Assembly: GCA_002215645.1 (NCBI GenBank)
Contig: NGFI01000013.1
Span: 161,573-225,572, forward strand
Origin: Gemmatimonadetes bacterium 2013_60CM_65_52
GTDB lineage: Bacteria > Gemmatimonadota > Gemmatimonadetes > Gemmatimonadales > Gemmatimonadaceae
Length of the DNA: 64,000 nucleotides
Direction of reading: 5' to 3'
Below are positions 16,582 to 32,200 of this stretch, in pieces. The translations under genes were made by a program, and so were the position numbers. Under the pieces are notes generated by a model. The model made no database searches. It was not told where the DNA came from and saw only the letters and a program-made list of their open reading frames with translations. Within the stretch, counting starts at the first letter, position 1; every line of letters begins with the position of its first letter.

Positions 16582-16595
16582 ATATCAATTGATAT
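16582..16595. promoter_or_regulatory. Perfect 14-bp AT-rich palindrome upstream of the HAMP-array kinase
   Basis: ATATCAATTGATAT at 16582-16595 is a perfect palindrome in an otherwise high-GC region, about 190 bases before the start of the giant kinase gene. This is the look of a dimeric regulator site. CCGGAG/CTCCGG (16599-16604 and 16623-16628) frames a second imperfect hairpin just downstream. The remainder of the 237-base gap shows no gene. Confidence 0.45.
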
Positions 16596-16784
16596 GGCCC
16601 GGAGTGTGCTTTTTGCATGCTGCTCCGGAGCCGAGCCGCGCAGTTCTGATACGCCAGAGGTCGGCACAATTATTGAACGCGTGCGGCGGCACGTGCGTCC
16701 GTCGTCCCGGGCCGACGCACGATCTGCCGTGCCGCGGAGGATCCCCGTGGCCCTTCCCATCCGTCTTCCCTGAAGGAGCTGACC

Positions 16785-23137
<6,353 letters not shown>

Positions 23138-23153
<16 letters not shown>

Positions 23154-24010
23154 ATGCGGAAGCGCCGCTTCCCGGCCCACCGTATGTCTACAACCCGGAG
23201 CTCGAGCGCATCGAGATCGAGCTCCTGCTGGAGGGAGTCTATCGCCACTACGGGTTCGACTTCCGGTCCTACGCGTATGCCTCGATTCGCCGCCGGCTGT
23301 GGAAGCGGGTGGAGGGCGAGGGATTGCGGTCTCTCTCCGAGCTGCAGGCGCGCATTCTTCACGACCCGGACGCGATGGAGCGACTGCTCCTCGATCTGTC
23401 CGTCAACGTCACGTCGATGTTCCGGGACCCGTCGTTCTACCGCGAGTTCCGCGAGCTCGTGGTGCCGATGCTGCGCACATATCCCTTCGTCCGCATCTGG
23501 CACGCCGGCTGTTCGACGGGCGAGGAGGTATTCTCGATGGCCATCCTCCTCGAGGAGGAGGGGCTCTATGACCGGGCGCGGCTCTACGCGACGGACATCA
23601 ACGACGTCGTCCTCTTGCGGGCACGGCAGGGCATCTTCCCGCTCGACCGCATGCAGGAATACACCGACAACTACATCCGCGCGGGCGGACGGCGTTCGTT
23701 CTCGGAGTATTACACGGCGAAATACGACGGTGCGCTCTTCTCGCCGTCGCTGGTGCGGAACGTGGTCTTCTCCCAGCACAATCTGGCAACGGACCGGTCG
23801 TTCGCCGAGTTCCACGTGATCTTCTGCCGCAACGTGCTGATCTACTTCGACAAGACGCTGCAGAACCGCGTGCATCGGCTGTTCTATGATTCGCTCGTGA
23901 TGTTCGGCGTGCTCGCGCTGGGGGGGAAGGAGTCGCTCAAGTTCTCGCAGTACGAGCCGTGTTACGAGAAGATCAGCCAGGCCGAAAAGCTCTACCGGAA
24001 AGTGCTCTGA
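23138..24010 (+). CDS. cheR: CheR-family protein-glutamate O-methyltransferase
   Basis: SAM-dependent methyltransferase of the CheR family, 290 residues, which methylates glutamates on signalling proteins, classically chemoreceptors. A short N-terminal helical domain ([17 protein letters not shown]) is followed by [12 protein letters not shown], the SAM-binding [22 protein letters not shown] and [11 protein letters not shown], all standard CheR motifs. It overlaps the HAMP-array kinase by 16 bases and cheB by one base (TGATG), so the set is co-translated. No chemoreceptor is present in the window. The substrate may be the HAMP array or another signalling protein; that is inference. Confidence 0.92.
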
Positions 24011-24606
24011 TGCGGGCGAACGGAGTGGGATACGATGTGATGGTGGTGGGCACGTCCTGGGGCGGTCTCGACGCGGTGCGGACGCTGCTGTCGGGATTGC
24101 CTGGCACGTTCGGCATGGCGGTGACAGTGGTACAGCACCGCCACAAGGACTCGACTCACATACTTCGTTCGCTGCTGCAGGAGCGGACGCCGATGCCGGT
24201 ACGGGAAGTGGAGGACAAGATGCCCATCGAGCACGGCTGCGTGTACGTGGCACCGTCCGACTACCATACGTTGATCGAGCCCGGGCATTTCTCGCTCAGC
24301 ACGGAGGCACCCGTGCGCTACAGCCGTCCGTCGATCGACGTGACATTTCTCTCCGCGGCGGACAGCTACGGACATCGCGCCGTCGGCGTGGTCCTCACCG
24401 GTGCGAGCGTGGACGGCACCGAGGGGTTGAAGCGGATCTCCGAGCGGGGCGGCATGGTGGTGGTGCAGGATCCGGCGACAGCCGAAAGCTCGCTGATGCC
24501 GGCTGCCGCGGCGAAGGCCGTGCCTCGGGCGCGCGTGATGCCCCTCGAGGAGATGGTGAGGTTTCTCGCCATGCTTCCCGTGGCGGGCGCGGAGCGCGAC
24601 GCGTGA
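24010..24606 (+). CDS. cheB: CheB-type methylesterase without receiver domain
   Basis: Stand-alone CheB catalytic domain, 198 residues. It removes methyl groups or deamidates glutamines on receptor-like proteins. The catalytic Ser is in VGTSWGGLDAV, the His in TVVQHRHKDS and the Asp in LTGASVDGTEG. The usual N-terminal receiver is absent, so phosphorylation control must come from elsewhere, perhaps from the next gene. The ATG at 24010 overlaps the cheR stop (TGATG). A longer open frame from 23959 is only cheR shadow. Its stop overlaps the next gene as GTGA. Confidence 0.92.
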   Translation: MRANGVGYDVMVVGTSWGGLDAVRTLLSGLPGTFGMAVTVVQHRHKDSTHILRSLLQERTPMPVREVEDKMPIEHGCVYVAPSDYHTLIEPGHFSLSTEAPVRYSRPSIDVTFLSAADSYGHRAVGVVLTGASVDGTEGLKRISERGGMVVVQDPATAESSLMPAAAAKAVPRARVMPLEEMVRFLAMLPVAGAERDA

Positions 24607-26441
24607 GCGAAGCTCCCGCACCGCCGATCGCGGTGGCCGCCGACGCCGGAGGTGCGGGGACGCCATCGCGAGTGGCGCAACCTCCCGTCGAGATCCTGAT
24701 CGTGGACGACCGGCCGGAGAATCTCCTCGCGCTCGAGGCGATCCTCGAGCCGCTCGGACAGACGTTGATCCGCGCGGGCTCCGGCGATGATGCCCTCCGC
24801 ACGCTGCTGCGGCATGACGTCGCGGTGATTCTGCTCGACGTGCAGATGCCCGTCCTCAGCGGGTTCGAGACGGCGCGATTGATCAAGTCACGCGAGCGAA
24901 GCCGGTACATCCCCATCATCTTCCTGACGGCGATCAGCAAGGAAGAGGAGTACGTCTTCGAGGGGTACTCCGTCGGCGCGGTGGACTATCTCTTCAAGCC
25001 GTTCCAGCCGGACATCCTTCGCTCGAAGGTCAGCGTCTTCGTCGACCTGTACCAGAAACAGCGCCAGCTCTCGATTCAGCAGCAACGCCTGGTGGAGGCG
25101 GACCTGCGCGACCTCGAGACGCGGCACATTCGCGAGCTGTACGAGTCGGAAGCGCGCTTCTCCGAGATCGTCAGGTCCGCCATGGATGCGATCGTCGTGT
25201 TCGACACCGATGCGATCGTGACGATCTTCAATACCGCTGCCGAGCACATGTTCGGCATGACGAGCGAGGAAGCCGTTGGCCGCGACGTGCGGCGACTCTT
25301 TCCCGAGGCGCTGCGCGAAGGATTCTTCGATACCGTGTGCGTCGACAACGCCGCGAGAACTCAGGCTGCCCGGAAGGAAGGTCAGCATGTCCTCTCGTTC
25401 GACGCGTTGCGCTCCGGCGGCGAACCGTTTCCGGTGGAAGCCACGGTGAGCTGCCTCACCGTACGCGGAAAACGCACATACACGCTGATCCTTCGCGACA
25501 TCTCGGAGCGCAGACGCGCCGAGCAGGAGCTCCAGGAGCAGGCGAAGTCGCTGGCGACGGCAATGGGCGAGCTCAAAGGCCTGAACGCCGAACTTGCGGA
25601 CCGGCAGGTGGAGCTCGAGCGCGCGATGGCGGCGCGCAGCCGATTCTACGCCTCCATGAGCCACGAGCTCCGTACGCCCATCAACGCCGTGCTCGGATAC
25701 AGCACGCTGCTCCTGGAGAACATCTACGGACCACTGAACGAGAAGCAGGCGGAAGGCATCGCGCGCACGCACAAGGCCGCGAAGCATCTGCTCGAGCTGG
25801 TGAACGACGTGCTGGATCTCTCGAAGATCGAGGCAGGGAAGATCGACCTGCGCCTGCAGCCCGTGGCATTCCCGGCGCTCATCGAGGATCTGTTCGTCAC
25901 CGTGCGGCCGTTGGCCGACCAGTACGGCTCACCGCTGTCGCTCGAGCATGACGGGGACGCCATCAACGTGGTGAGTGATCCGCGCCGGCTGCGCCAGATC
26001 CTGTTGAACCTCCTCTCCAACGCCATCAAGTTCGGCCGCGGCAATCCCATCAGGGTCCGCTCCATTCCGATGAGCGAGGGGGGCGTTACGATCGAGGTCA
26101 TCGATCAGGGCGAGGGCATCGCGCAGGCGGATCGCGAAAAGATCTTCGACGAGTTCGTTCAGCTCGGAAAGACGCAGCGCACGGAAGGGACAGGGCTCGG
26201 CCTGCCCATCTCGCGTCGCCTGGCGGAGATGCTGAACGGCAGGCTGGAAATCGAGTCCGAGATCGGCGTGGGCAGCACGTTCCGGTTGGTCGTTCCGTCC
26301 GCGGCCACGATACAACCCGGCCGCATGTCGCGCCCCCTCGATCAGGATGCGATCATGCGCTCAATCGAAGAGCGAGACGGTCACCGGGACAACGGGAGCG
26401 TCGAGCGTCCGGCGGCGACGTCGACCGTGAACGGCGACTGA
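24603..26441 (+). CDS. Receiver-PAS-histidine kinase
   Basis: 612 residues with an N-terminal receiver (about 29-145, ILIVDDRPEN and acceptor Asp in VILLDVQMPV), a linker helix, PAS (about 183-300, SAMDAIVVFDTDA), a coiled coil, HisKA with H354 ([12 protein letters not shown]), HATPase (about 460-575, EGTGLGLPISRR) and a low-complexity tail. There is no membrane segment. A receiver in front of a kinase suggests relay control: the HAMP-array kinase could phosphorylate it and so switch its own kinase output. It starts with GTG overlapping the CheB stop and closes the four-gene operon. Confidence 0.92.
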   Translation: MSEAPAPPIAVAADAGGAGTPSRVAQPPVEILIVDDRPENLLALEAILEPLGQTLIRAGSGDDALRTLLRHDVAVILLDVQMPVLSGFETARLIKSRERSRYIPIIFLTAISKEEEYVFEGYSVGAVDYLFKPFQPDILRSKVSVFVDLYQKQRQLSIQQQRLVEADLRDLETRHIRELYESEARFSEIVRSAMDAIVVFDTDAIVTIFNTAAEHMFGMTSEEAVGRDVRRLFPEALREGFFDTVCVDNAARTQAARKEGQHVLSFDALRSGGEPFPVEATVSCLTVRGKRTYTLILRDISERRRAEQELQEQAKSLATAMGELKGLNAELADRQVELERAMAARSRFYASMSHELRTPINAVLGYSTLLLENIYGPLNEKQAEGIARTHKAAKHLLELVNDVLDLSKIEAGKIDLRLQPVAFPALIEDLFVTVRPLADQYGSPLSLEHDGDAINVVSDPRRLRQILLNLLSNAIKFGRGNPIRVRSIPMSEGGVTIEVIDQGEGIAQADREKIFDEFVQLGKTQRTEGTGLGLPISRRLAEMLNGRLEIESEIGVGSTFRLVVPSAATIQPGRMSRPLDQDAIMRSIEERDGHRDNGSVERPAATSTVNGD

Positions 26442-26485
26442 AGTCCAGCTATCTGAATATGGCGCTGCCGAGTGCGTCATCGTCC

Positions 26486-27748
26486 TTAGAACTCGAAACC
26501 CAGCGCCAGGCTGACATGATTGTTTGTCACCGTGCCGGCGGCATATTTCGTCTGTAACTGCCGGAACTCCGTTCCCAGGAAGAGCGGACCGCCTGGACGG
26601 ATGGTGGCATACCCGGCGCACGCCTGATTGCGCAGCCTGCCACTCGAAACGACATCCGCTTCACGCGGCGCGTCGATGCCGCATCCAGAGCCGAATCCGA
26701 ACTGTGTGCCTGCACGCAGATTCACCTGGAGCCAGCCGCCGCGGTCATCGAGCGGAAGTGCGCTCCGATTCAGATTCTGCCCGATGCCGCCGCCGCCGAG
26801 TCCCCGCAGGCCGCGACCATCGTAGCCTTCGCCGCGAAGCTCCAGTGCCGAGGCGAGTGCTACGCGCGCATCGCAGGCGAAGGCGTGTGTGGTCATCGGC
26901 GCGGAATTCACTCCATCGAGCCAGGCGACGTGCGCGCCGCACCCGATCTCGCCCTGATGGTCCGCTTCGCCCCACCGAACGCGCACACGCGATTCGAGCG
27001 CCGGCCGTCCCGTCCGTTCCGCCTGATCCACGTCGGTATCGAACAGCCCGATCGGATCGCCGGTAATGTTCGCGAGCACGGCACCCTGAAGCGCGATGCG
27101 AACGTCTCCGCTGCTCTCGATGGTGCCGCGAATCTGCGGAAGCCACAGCCACAGGTTTCCCGCGGTTGCAAATGCCGGCGTGCCGATGGCGGCGGGACTG
27201 ACCGGATTGACGCCCGCGATCAGCGGCGATTCCTGACCGACCAGCAGCTCTCCATTGGACCAACGCACGATTCCACGCGCGGTGCGCAGGCGGAGCAGCG
27301 GGAACGTGCGGCCGCCACTGCTGGCCTGCTGGCCGCCGTAGAAGTCCACGTCCACGTCACCGACGAACTGCCCGCCGAGGACGTCGCGCGCCGAGAGCGC
27401 GGCGCCGAGCGTGGTCTGTCGGGCGCTCATCACGACCGGTGTCGGCGGTGGAGAGATGGAATCAGGGCGGACGAACTGCGGATCGTCCGCATTGTTCACC
27501 CGCCGGTCGTTGCGTACACCGTGGACCAGGACTCGCCCCGTCAGCTCGAGCTGCATCCGGCTTCGCGTCGTCACGCCGGCTGACGCCTGCTCGTCGAGCT
27601 GCTGCCGGAGTTGCGCGATGGCCTCTTCGGCACGCCTGAGGCGAATTGCGAGCGAGTCCGGCGTCGCAGACGAATCGCGCCGCACCTGGGCGGAAAGCGG
27701 CAGCGTGAGCAGGCCGCAGAGGGCCCCTGCCACGGCGACGCGCGCCAT
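26486..27748 (-). CDS. Outer-membrane beta-barrel-type protein
   Basis: 420 residues from the ATG at 27748, which gives an ideal signal peptide (MARVAVAGALCGLLTLPLSA, then Q). An in-frame ATG at 27811 would lengthen the n-region by 21 residues. A short coiled coil (RLRRAEEAIAQLRQQLDEQ) follows the cleavage site, then a long Gly-rich beta-type region with alternating hydrophobic residues. The last residue is Phe (SLALGFEF), a hallmark of BamA-inserted outer-membrane barrels. It resembles coiled-coil-tethered porin-like proteins, but I cannot name a substrate. It is divergent from the cupredoxin-like gene, with a spacer of about 86 bases. Confidence 0.72.
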   Translation of the reverse strand: MARVAVAGALCGLLTLPLSAQVRRDSSATPDSLAIRLRRAEEAIAQLRQQLDEQASAGVTTRSRMQLELTGRVLVHGVRNDRRVNNADDPQFVRPDSISPPPTPVVMSARQTTLGAALSARDVLGGQFVGDVDVDFYGGQQASSGGRTFPLLRLRTARGIVRWSNGELLVGQESPLIAGVNPVSPAAIGTPAFATAGNLWLWLPQIRGTIESSGDVRIALQGAVLANITGDPIGLFDTDVDQAERTGRPALESRVRVRWGEADHQGEIGCGAHVAWLDGVNSAPMTTHAFACDARVALASALELRGEGYDGRGLRGLGGGGIGQNLNRSALPLDDRGGWLQVNLRAGTQFGFGSGCGIDAPREADVVSSGRLRNQACAGYATIRPGGPLFLGTEFRQLQTKYAAGTVTNNHVSLALGFEF

Positions 27749-27834
27749 GCTTGACGCTGCGGCACGCGGCGTCGCACTCTTGGAGTGAGCCGCACAGCTC
27801 CGAGTGGTCATGTGACAATGCGGGAGAGAGTGGT

Positions 27835-28521
27835 ATGTCGGGGAAGACCGTCGTGCGCCGATCGGCCATGCTGCTGATGTTTCTCGCGCCTGCACTCGGC
27901 GCTCAGGGCGCTGTATCCGGTCAGGTGTCCCTGCTCGAGCGGCCCGGAGAGCAGAGCGAGGATCTGAGCGATGTCGTGGTGTGGCTCGAGCCACCGCCGA
28001 CGTCGCGCGCTCGATCGACGCCCGTGGCTGCGACGATCCAGCTTCAGGGACGACAGTTCACGCCTCGCGTGCGCGTCGTTCCCGAGGGGAGCAAGATCGA
28101 GTTCCCCAACATGGACTCGTTCAGTCACAACGTCTTCTCGAAGGCGCCGGATGGAGCGTTCGACACGGGGGTCTACGGCCGGGGACGCACGAAGGACCAG
28201 ACGTTCAAGGACACTGGAGTCTTCCCCATCTATTGTAACATCCACCCGAGAATGACGGGCTATGTGGTCGTGCTCCGGTCGCCCTATTTCGCGCAGGCGG
28301 GCGATGATGGCCGCTTTACGGTACCTGCCGTGCCAGCGGGTGCCTATACACTGCATGTGTGGCACGACCGGGTCATGCAGGAGACCACCCGGCCGGTGAC
28401 CGTGAACGCATCCGGCTTCGCAGTTGGTCGCGTAGAGCTGGATGCGCGGGGCTATCGCTATGTGCAGCACAAGAACAAGTACGGGCAGGAATACACGAGC
28501 GCGGCCGGCGATCGGTACTGA
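27835..28521 (+). CDS. Secreted cupredoxin-like protein
   Basis: 228 residues with an N-terminal signal peptide (RSAMLLMFLAPALGAQ). A plastocyanin-like fold is suggested by KIEFPNMDSFSHNVFSK and GVFPIYCNIHPRMTG, giving a likely type-1 copper set H98, C134, H137 and M140. The C-terminal part (DDGRFTVPAVPAGAYTLHVWHD) resembles a carboxypeptidase-regulatory-like or transthyretin-type beta domain. The ATG at 27835 is preceded by a GGGAGAGAG ribosome site. It lies 23 bases upstream of the Ser/Thr kinase gene and is divergent from the barrel gene. Electron transfer or copper sensing are both possible roles. Confidence 0.85.
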   Translation: MSGKTVVRRSAMLLMFLAPALGAQGAVSGQVSLLERPGEQSEDLSDVVVWLEPPPTSRARSTPVAATIQLQGRQFTPRVRVVPEGSKIEFPNMDSFSHNVFSKAPDGAFDTGVYGRGRTKDQTFKDTGVFPIYCNIHPRMTGYVVVLRSPYFAQAGDDGRFTVPAVPAGAYTLHVWHDRVMQETTRPVTVNASGFAVGRVELDARGYRYVQHKNKYGQEYTSAAGDRY

Positions 28522-28544
28522 GTCCTCCAACACCCTCTGACGCC

Positions 28545-30632
28545 ATGCGCCGGTTCGGTCTCTCGTTGAAGATCTTCCTCGGCACCGCCGCGGTGGTGAC
28601 GGCCGTGCTGCTCGTCACGCTGGTCGTGACGTCGTCCACCTCGCGCGCCAACGCCGAACGGGTGATCCAGGCGGGACTGGCGGAGACGAACGTGCGTATT
28701 GGCGAGCAGCTGCTTGCGCGGCAGGTGAAGCTGCAGGGTGAGCTCGGCGTCTTCGCCCAGAATCGCGACGTGATGACGACCATCACCAAGGACACCGTCG
28801 GGAGCGATGCGCTGGATCAGGCACAGCAGGCGGTGGAGGCGACGCATGCAAAGTGGGTGCAGATCGTGGATGCGCGCGGCTTCCGCCTGGCGAAGAGCGA
28901 CGATCCGGCGGCGCCGAAGTCCGAGATCCGATCGGCGCTCGTCACCGGCGTGCTCGAGGGGCACAAGACCGCGGGCTTCGGCGTGATGGGCGATTCGATG
29001 GTGATGCAGATCGTGGCTGTCCCGCTGCTGCGCGATCTCAACGACTCCGGCAGTGTGGTCGCCGTGCTCATGGCCGCGCAGCCGATTACGGATTCGCTGG
29101 CGCGGACCATCGGGACGGCGACGGGAAGCGAGGTCGCCTTCTACGTGGTGGATACGAGCGGGCACGTGCCGCACGTGGCCGGTGCGACCGTTGCGCCAGA
29201 GGAGCGCGCGCGGCTTCAGCAGGAAGTCGCGGCGCGCGTTCTACCGAAGCAGCAGGACGTGCAGCTTGCCGGCAGCGTGAAGGGCGAGTCTGCAAAGGGC
29301 GCGAAGGCGCCAATGATGGGCTCCGCGACGGAGCGTGCCACCTTCACCGTCGGCGGGACGCAGTATGTGGGGCAAGGGACGCCGCTGCTGGGCGCGTCGG
29401 GACGGCCCATCGGCGGCTTCGTGGCCATGCGGTCGCTCGACGCGGAGCTGTCGGGCTACTACGGTCTGCGGAGGGCGCTTCTTCTGACGGGCGCCGCCGG
29501 CCTCCTCATCGCGTTTCTGCTGTCGGGCGTGATTACGCGGCAGATCGTCTCGCCAGTCACGGCGCTCGTTGCAGCGACGCGGCGAGCGGCAGATGGCGAC
29601 TATAACGCGGAGATTCCGGCGACGTCGCGGGACGAGATCGGCACGCTGGCGGACGCCGTGCGGCGTCTCCTGAGCGATCTGCGCGACAAGCAGGCGCTCG
29701 TCGAGTTTCTCGGTGGCAATCGCGCCATGGCGGCGGCCACTGCCGGCGGCGCTGACGCGACTCAACTCATGTCGCAGCCGACGGTGCGGCTCGACCGCGG
29801 TGAGCTCGCGCCCGGACAATCATTGGGCGTGCGCTATGACATCAAGGGGCTGCTGGGCGCGGGCGGAATGGGGATGGTGTACCGGGCGGTGGATCGCGAG
29901 CTGCAAGAGATTGTCGCGATCAAGACGCTCCGGCCCGAGATGATCGCGAATGATTCCACCGCGCTCGAGCGCTTCAAGAGCGAGATCCGGATTGCGCGAA
30001 AGATCTCGCACCGCAACGTCGTGCGCACACACGATCTCGGCGAGTCGCAGGGGTTGTATTTCATCACGATGGAGTACGTGGAGGGCACGTCGCTCAAGGA
30101 CCTGGTGACGACGCGCGGCCGGCTCCCGGTTCACGTGCTGTTGCCCATTGCCAAGCAGCTGTGCCGCGCGCTCGAGGTGGCGCACGATTCCGGCGTGATC
30201 CATCGCGACATCAAGCCACAGAACATGGTGGTGGAAAGCGATGGAACGCTGAAGGTGATGGACTTCGGCATCGCGCGTCTGGCGACACGGCCCGCGCAGG
30301 CCGGTCTCACACAGGCCGGTATGGTCATCGGCACGCCGGAATACATGGCGCCCGAACAGCTTCTCGGCGACGAGCTCGATGCGCGCGCCGACGTCTACTC
30401 CGCGGGCGTCGTGCTGTACGAGTGTCTCACCGGCCGCCTTCCGTTCGAGGCGCCGACGCCGATTGCGCTCATCTCGCGCGTGCTGGAGGAAACGCCCCCG
30501 GCACCGCGCGCATTGCATGCGGACATCCCCGAGACGCTGAGCGCGCTGGTACTCCGCGCCATGGCGCGTGACCGGGACGCGCGAATCGCGAGCGCGAAGG
30601 CCCTCAACGATGCCCTCGAGCAAGTCGGTTGA
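28545..30632 (+). CDS. Membrane receptor Ser/Thr protein kinase with HAMP domain
   Basis: 695 residues in an unusual domain order: transmembrane segment (about 7-29), an extracytoplasmic double-Cache/CHASE-like region (about 30-305), a second transmembrane segment (about 311-335), HAMP (about 335-390), then a Hanks-type kinase domain (about 430-690). Kinase motifs are GLLGAGGMGMVY, VAIKTL with K458, HRDIKPQN with D555, DFG at 573-575 and GTPEYMAPEQ. Most bacterial Ser/Thr kinases have the kinase first and the sensor outside at the C-terminus, whereas this layout copies a histidine-kinase receptor. The ATG at 28545 was chosen, and the longer frame is a shadow of the cupredoxin gene. Its stop overlaps the histidine kinase as TTGA. 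Confidence 0.93.
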   Translation: MRRFGLSLKIFLGTAAVVTAVLLVTLVVTSSTSRANAERVIQAGLAETNVRIGEQLLARQVKLQGELGVFAQNRDVMTTITKDTVGSDALDQAQQAVEATHAKWVQIVDARGFRLAKSDDPAAPKSEIRSALVTGVLEGHKTAGFGVMGDSMVMQIVAVPLLRDLNDSGSVVAVLMAAQPITDSLARTIGTATGSEVAFYVVDTSGHVPHVAGATVAPEERARLQQEVAARVLPKQQDVQLAGSVKGESAKGAKAPMMGSATERATFTVGGTQYVGQGTPLLGASGRPIGGFVAMRSLDAELSGYYGLRRALLLTGAAGLLIAFLLSGVITRQIVSPVTALVAATRRAADGDYNAEIPATSRDEIGTLADAVRRLLSDLRDKQALVEFLGGNRAMAAATAGGADATQLMSQPTVRLDRGELAPGQSLGVRYDIKGLLGAGGMGMVYRAVDRELQEIVAIKTLRPEMIANDSTALERFKSEIRIARKISHRNVVRTHDLGESQGLYFITMEYVEGTSLKDLVTTRGRLPVHVLLPIAKQLCRALEVAHDSGVIHRDIKPQNMVVESDGTLKVMDFGIARLATRPAQAGLTQAGMVIGTPEYMAPEQLLGDELDARADVYSAGVVLYECLTGRLPFEAPTPIALISRVLEETPPAPRALHADIPETLSALVLRAMARDRDARIASAKALNDALEQVG

Positions 30633-32167
30633 CATCGGCCGCTGAATTGCTCGACGCGCTCGACAGCGGTGTGCTGTTGCTCGACGGTGACCTTTCCATC
30701 GAGTACGCCAATGCGCGATGGCGCAGCTGGCTGGTGGAGGAGCTCGCGCCACGCACGCCAATTGCGTCCCTGATCGATGACGACACCGACGGGTTCCTGG
30801 ACGAGCTGCGCGATCTCCTGAACGACGGCGAGCCGCGCACCATGTCACTCCGGCTTCGGGCGACGCACGCGGACGTGTCGCCGCGCCGTGTGACGGCGAT
30901 CGCGCGCCGCGCCGGCGGGAGGATTCTGCTGGAGGCACGGGGAGTTTCGGACGACGATCGTTTGTCCATGCACGACATCGCCCGTCGTCTCGCTGAAGTG
31001 AACGACATGGCGGAGGTACTGAGCACCCTCTGCGACATCGCCACGCGGCAGTGCGCGGCCAGCGGGGCCGCGGTGCTGCGCGTCACCGGGCGATATGGTG
31101 AGGTCGTCGCCGCGGCGGGAGATCTCTCCATCGCACGAGGGCGCAGCTTCGCGCTCGAGGGCTCGCTGCTTCATGAAGCGATGGCGGGCCAAGGCGTCAT
31201 ACACGAACGGAACTACAAGGAGTCTGGACGGCCGCTCATGCGCGTTGTCCCCGAGCTCTCGCTCGGCCCCATCATGGTCTCGCCTCTGCGGGCGCATGGC
31301 GAGACGCTCGGTGTCATCGCCGTAGCGCGCGGCGTCGACGCGCCGTCCTTCAGGCCGCGGGACATGGCCCGCCTGCGTCTGCTCGCGGATCACGCGGCGC
31401 TGGCCGTGCACAAGTCGCTGCTGCTCATGCAGGCACAGAGCGCGGACCGCGCGAAGGGGCGCTTTCTGGCGACGATGAGCCATGAGCTGCGCACGCCGCT
31501 GACGGCGCTGGCGGGCTACAACGAGCTGCTCGCCGATCAGGTGATCGGACCGCTGAGCGAGCCGCAGCTCGACGTCCTGGAGCGCATGCGGTCGGTGACG
31601 GCGCACCTGTCGGCGATGATCGAGGAGATTCTCGCATTCACGAGTCTGGAGGAGGGGCGCGAGACTCTGCGTCCCACGGAATTTCTCGCTGCGGACCTCG
31701 TGAACTCGGCCGTGGCGGTCATCGAGCCTCTGGCGGAGCAGAAACGGCTGCGGGTGGACACACGACTTCCGCCGCGGCACGTGCGCATGACGAGCGACAT
31801 CGACAAGTCGCGCCAGATTCTCGTGAACCTGTTGGGCAATGCGGTGAAGTTCACGGACAGCGGCACGATCTCGGTGCGCGTGACGTTGCATGACGACGCG
31901 ATCCGCATCGAAGTGAAGGACACCGGAATCGGCATTCCACAGTCGGAGCTTGCCCATCTCTTTCGGCCGTTCGCGCAAGTGGACACGGGATTGACGAGGC
32001 GCCACGGCGGAACCGGGCTGGGGCTGTATATCTCCCGGCGCCTGGCGACAATGCTTCACGGACACATCGAGGTGAGCAGTGCGCCGAACGTGGGATCCAC
32101 GTTCGCGGTGGTGCTTCCGCTGCACCTGGACGCCGCCAAGGCCGGTCAGGACACGGCCCCGGCCTAG
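30629..32167 (+). CDS. PAS/GAF sensor histidine kinase
   Basis: 512 residues with no membrane segment. A PAS-like region (1-105), GAF (about 125-265, MAEVLSTLCDIATRQCA), HisKA with H285 ([14 protein letters not shown]) and HATPase (DTGIGIP, GGTGLGLYISRR) are in order. It starts at a TTG overlapping the Ser/Thr kinase stop. Coupled translation of a Ser/Thr kinase with a His kinase suggests that the former could phosphorylate or modulate the latter. No response regulator is adjacent, so the phosphoryl acceptor is unknown. Confidence 0.9.
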   Translation: MTSAAELLDALDSGVLLLDGDLSIEYANARWRSWLVEELAPRTPIASLIDDDTDGFLDELRDLLNDGEPRTMSLRLRATHADVSPRRVTAIARRAGGRILLEARGVSDDDRLSMHDIARRLAEVNDMAEVLSTLCDIATRQCAASGAAVLRVTGRYGEVVAAAGDLSIARGRSFALEGSLLHEAMAGQGVIHERNYKESGRPLMRVVPELSLGPIMVSPLRAHGETLGVIAVARGVDAPSFRPRDMARLRLLADHAALAVHKSLLLMQAQSADRAKGRFLATMSHELRTPLTALAGYNELLADQVIGPLSEPQLDVLERMRSVTAHLSAMIEEILAFTSLEEGRETLRPTEFLAADLVNSAVAVIEPLAEQKRLRVDTRLPPRHVRMTSDIDKSRQILVNLLGNAVKFTDSGTISVRVTLHDDAIRIEVKDTGIGIPQSELAHLFRPFAQVDTGLTRRHGGTGLGLYISRRLATMLHGHIEVSSAPNVGSTFAVVLPLHLDAAKAGQDTAPA

Positions 32168-32200
32168 TAGCACCCGCGCTCCTGCCGCTAAATTTCGAGC

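Noticed and set aside
16663..16677. Possible sigma-54 promoter (GGCAC-N5-TTGAA)
   Set aside because: The -12 element has GA instead of GC, so the essential match fails.
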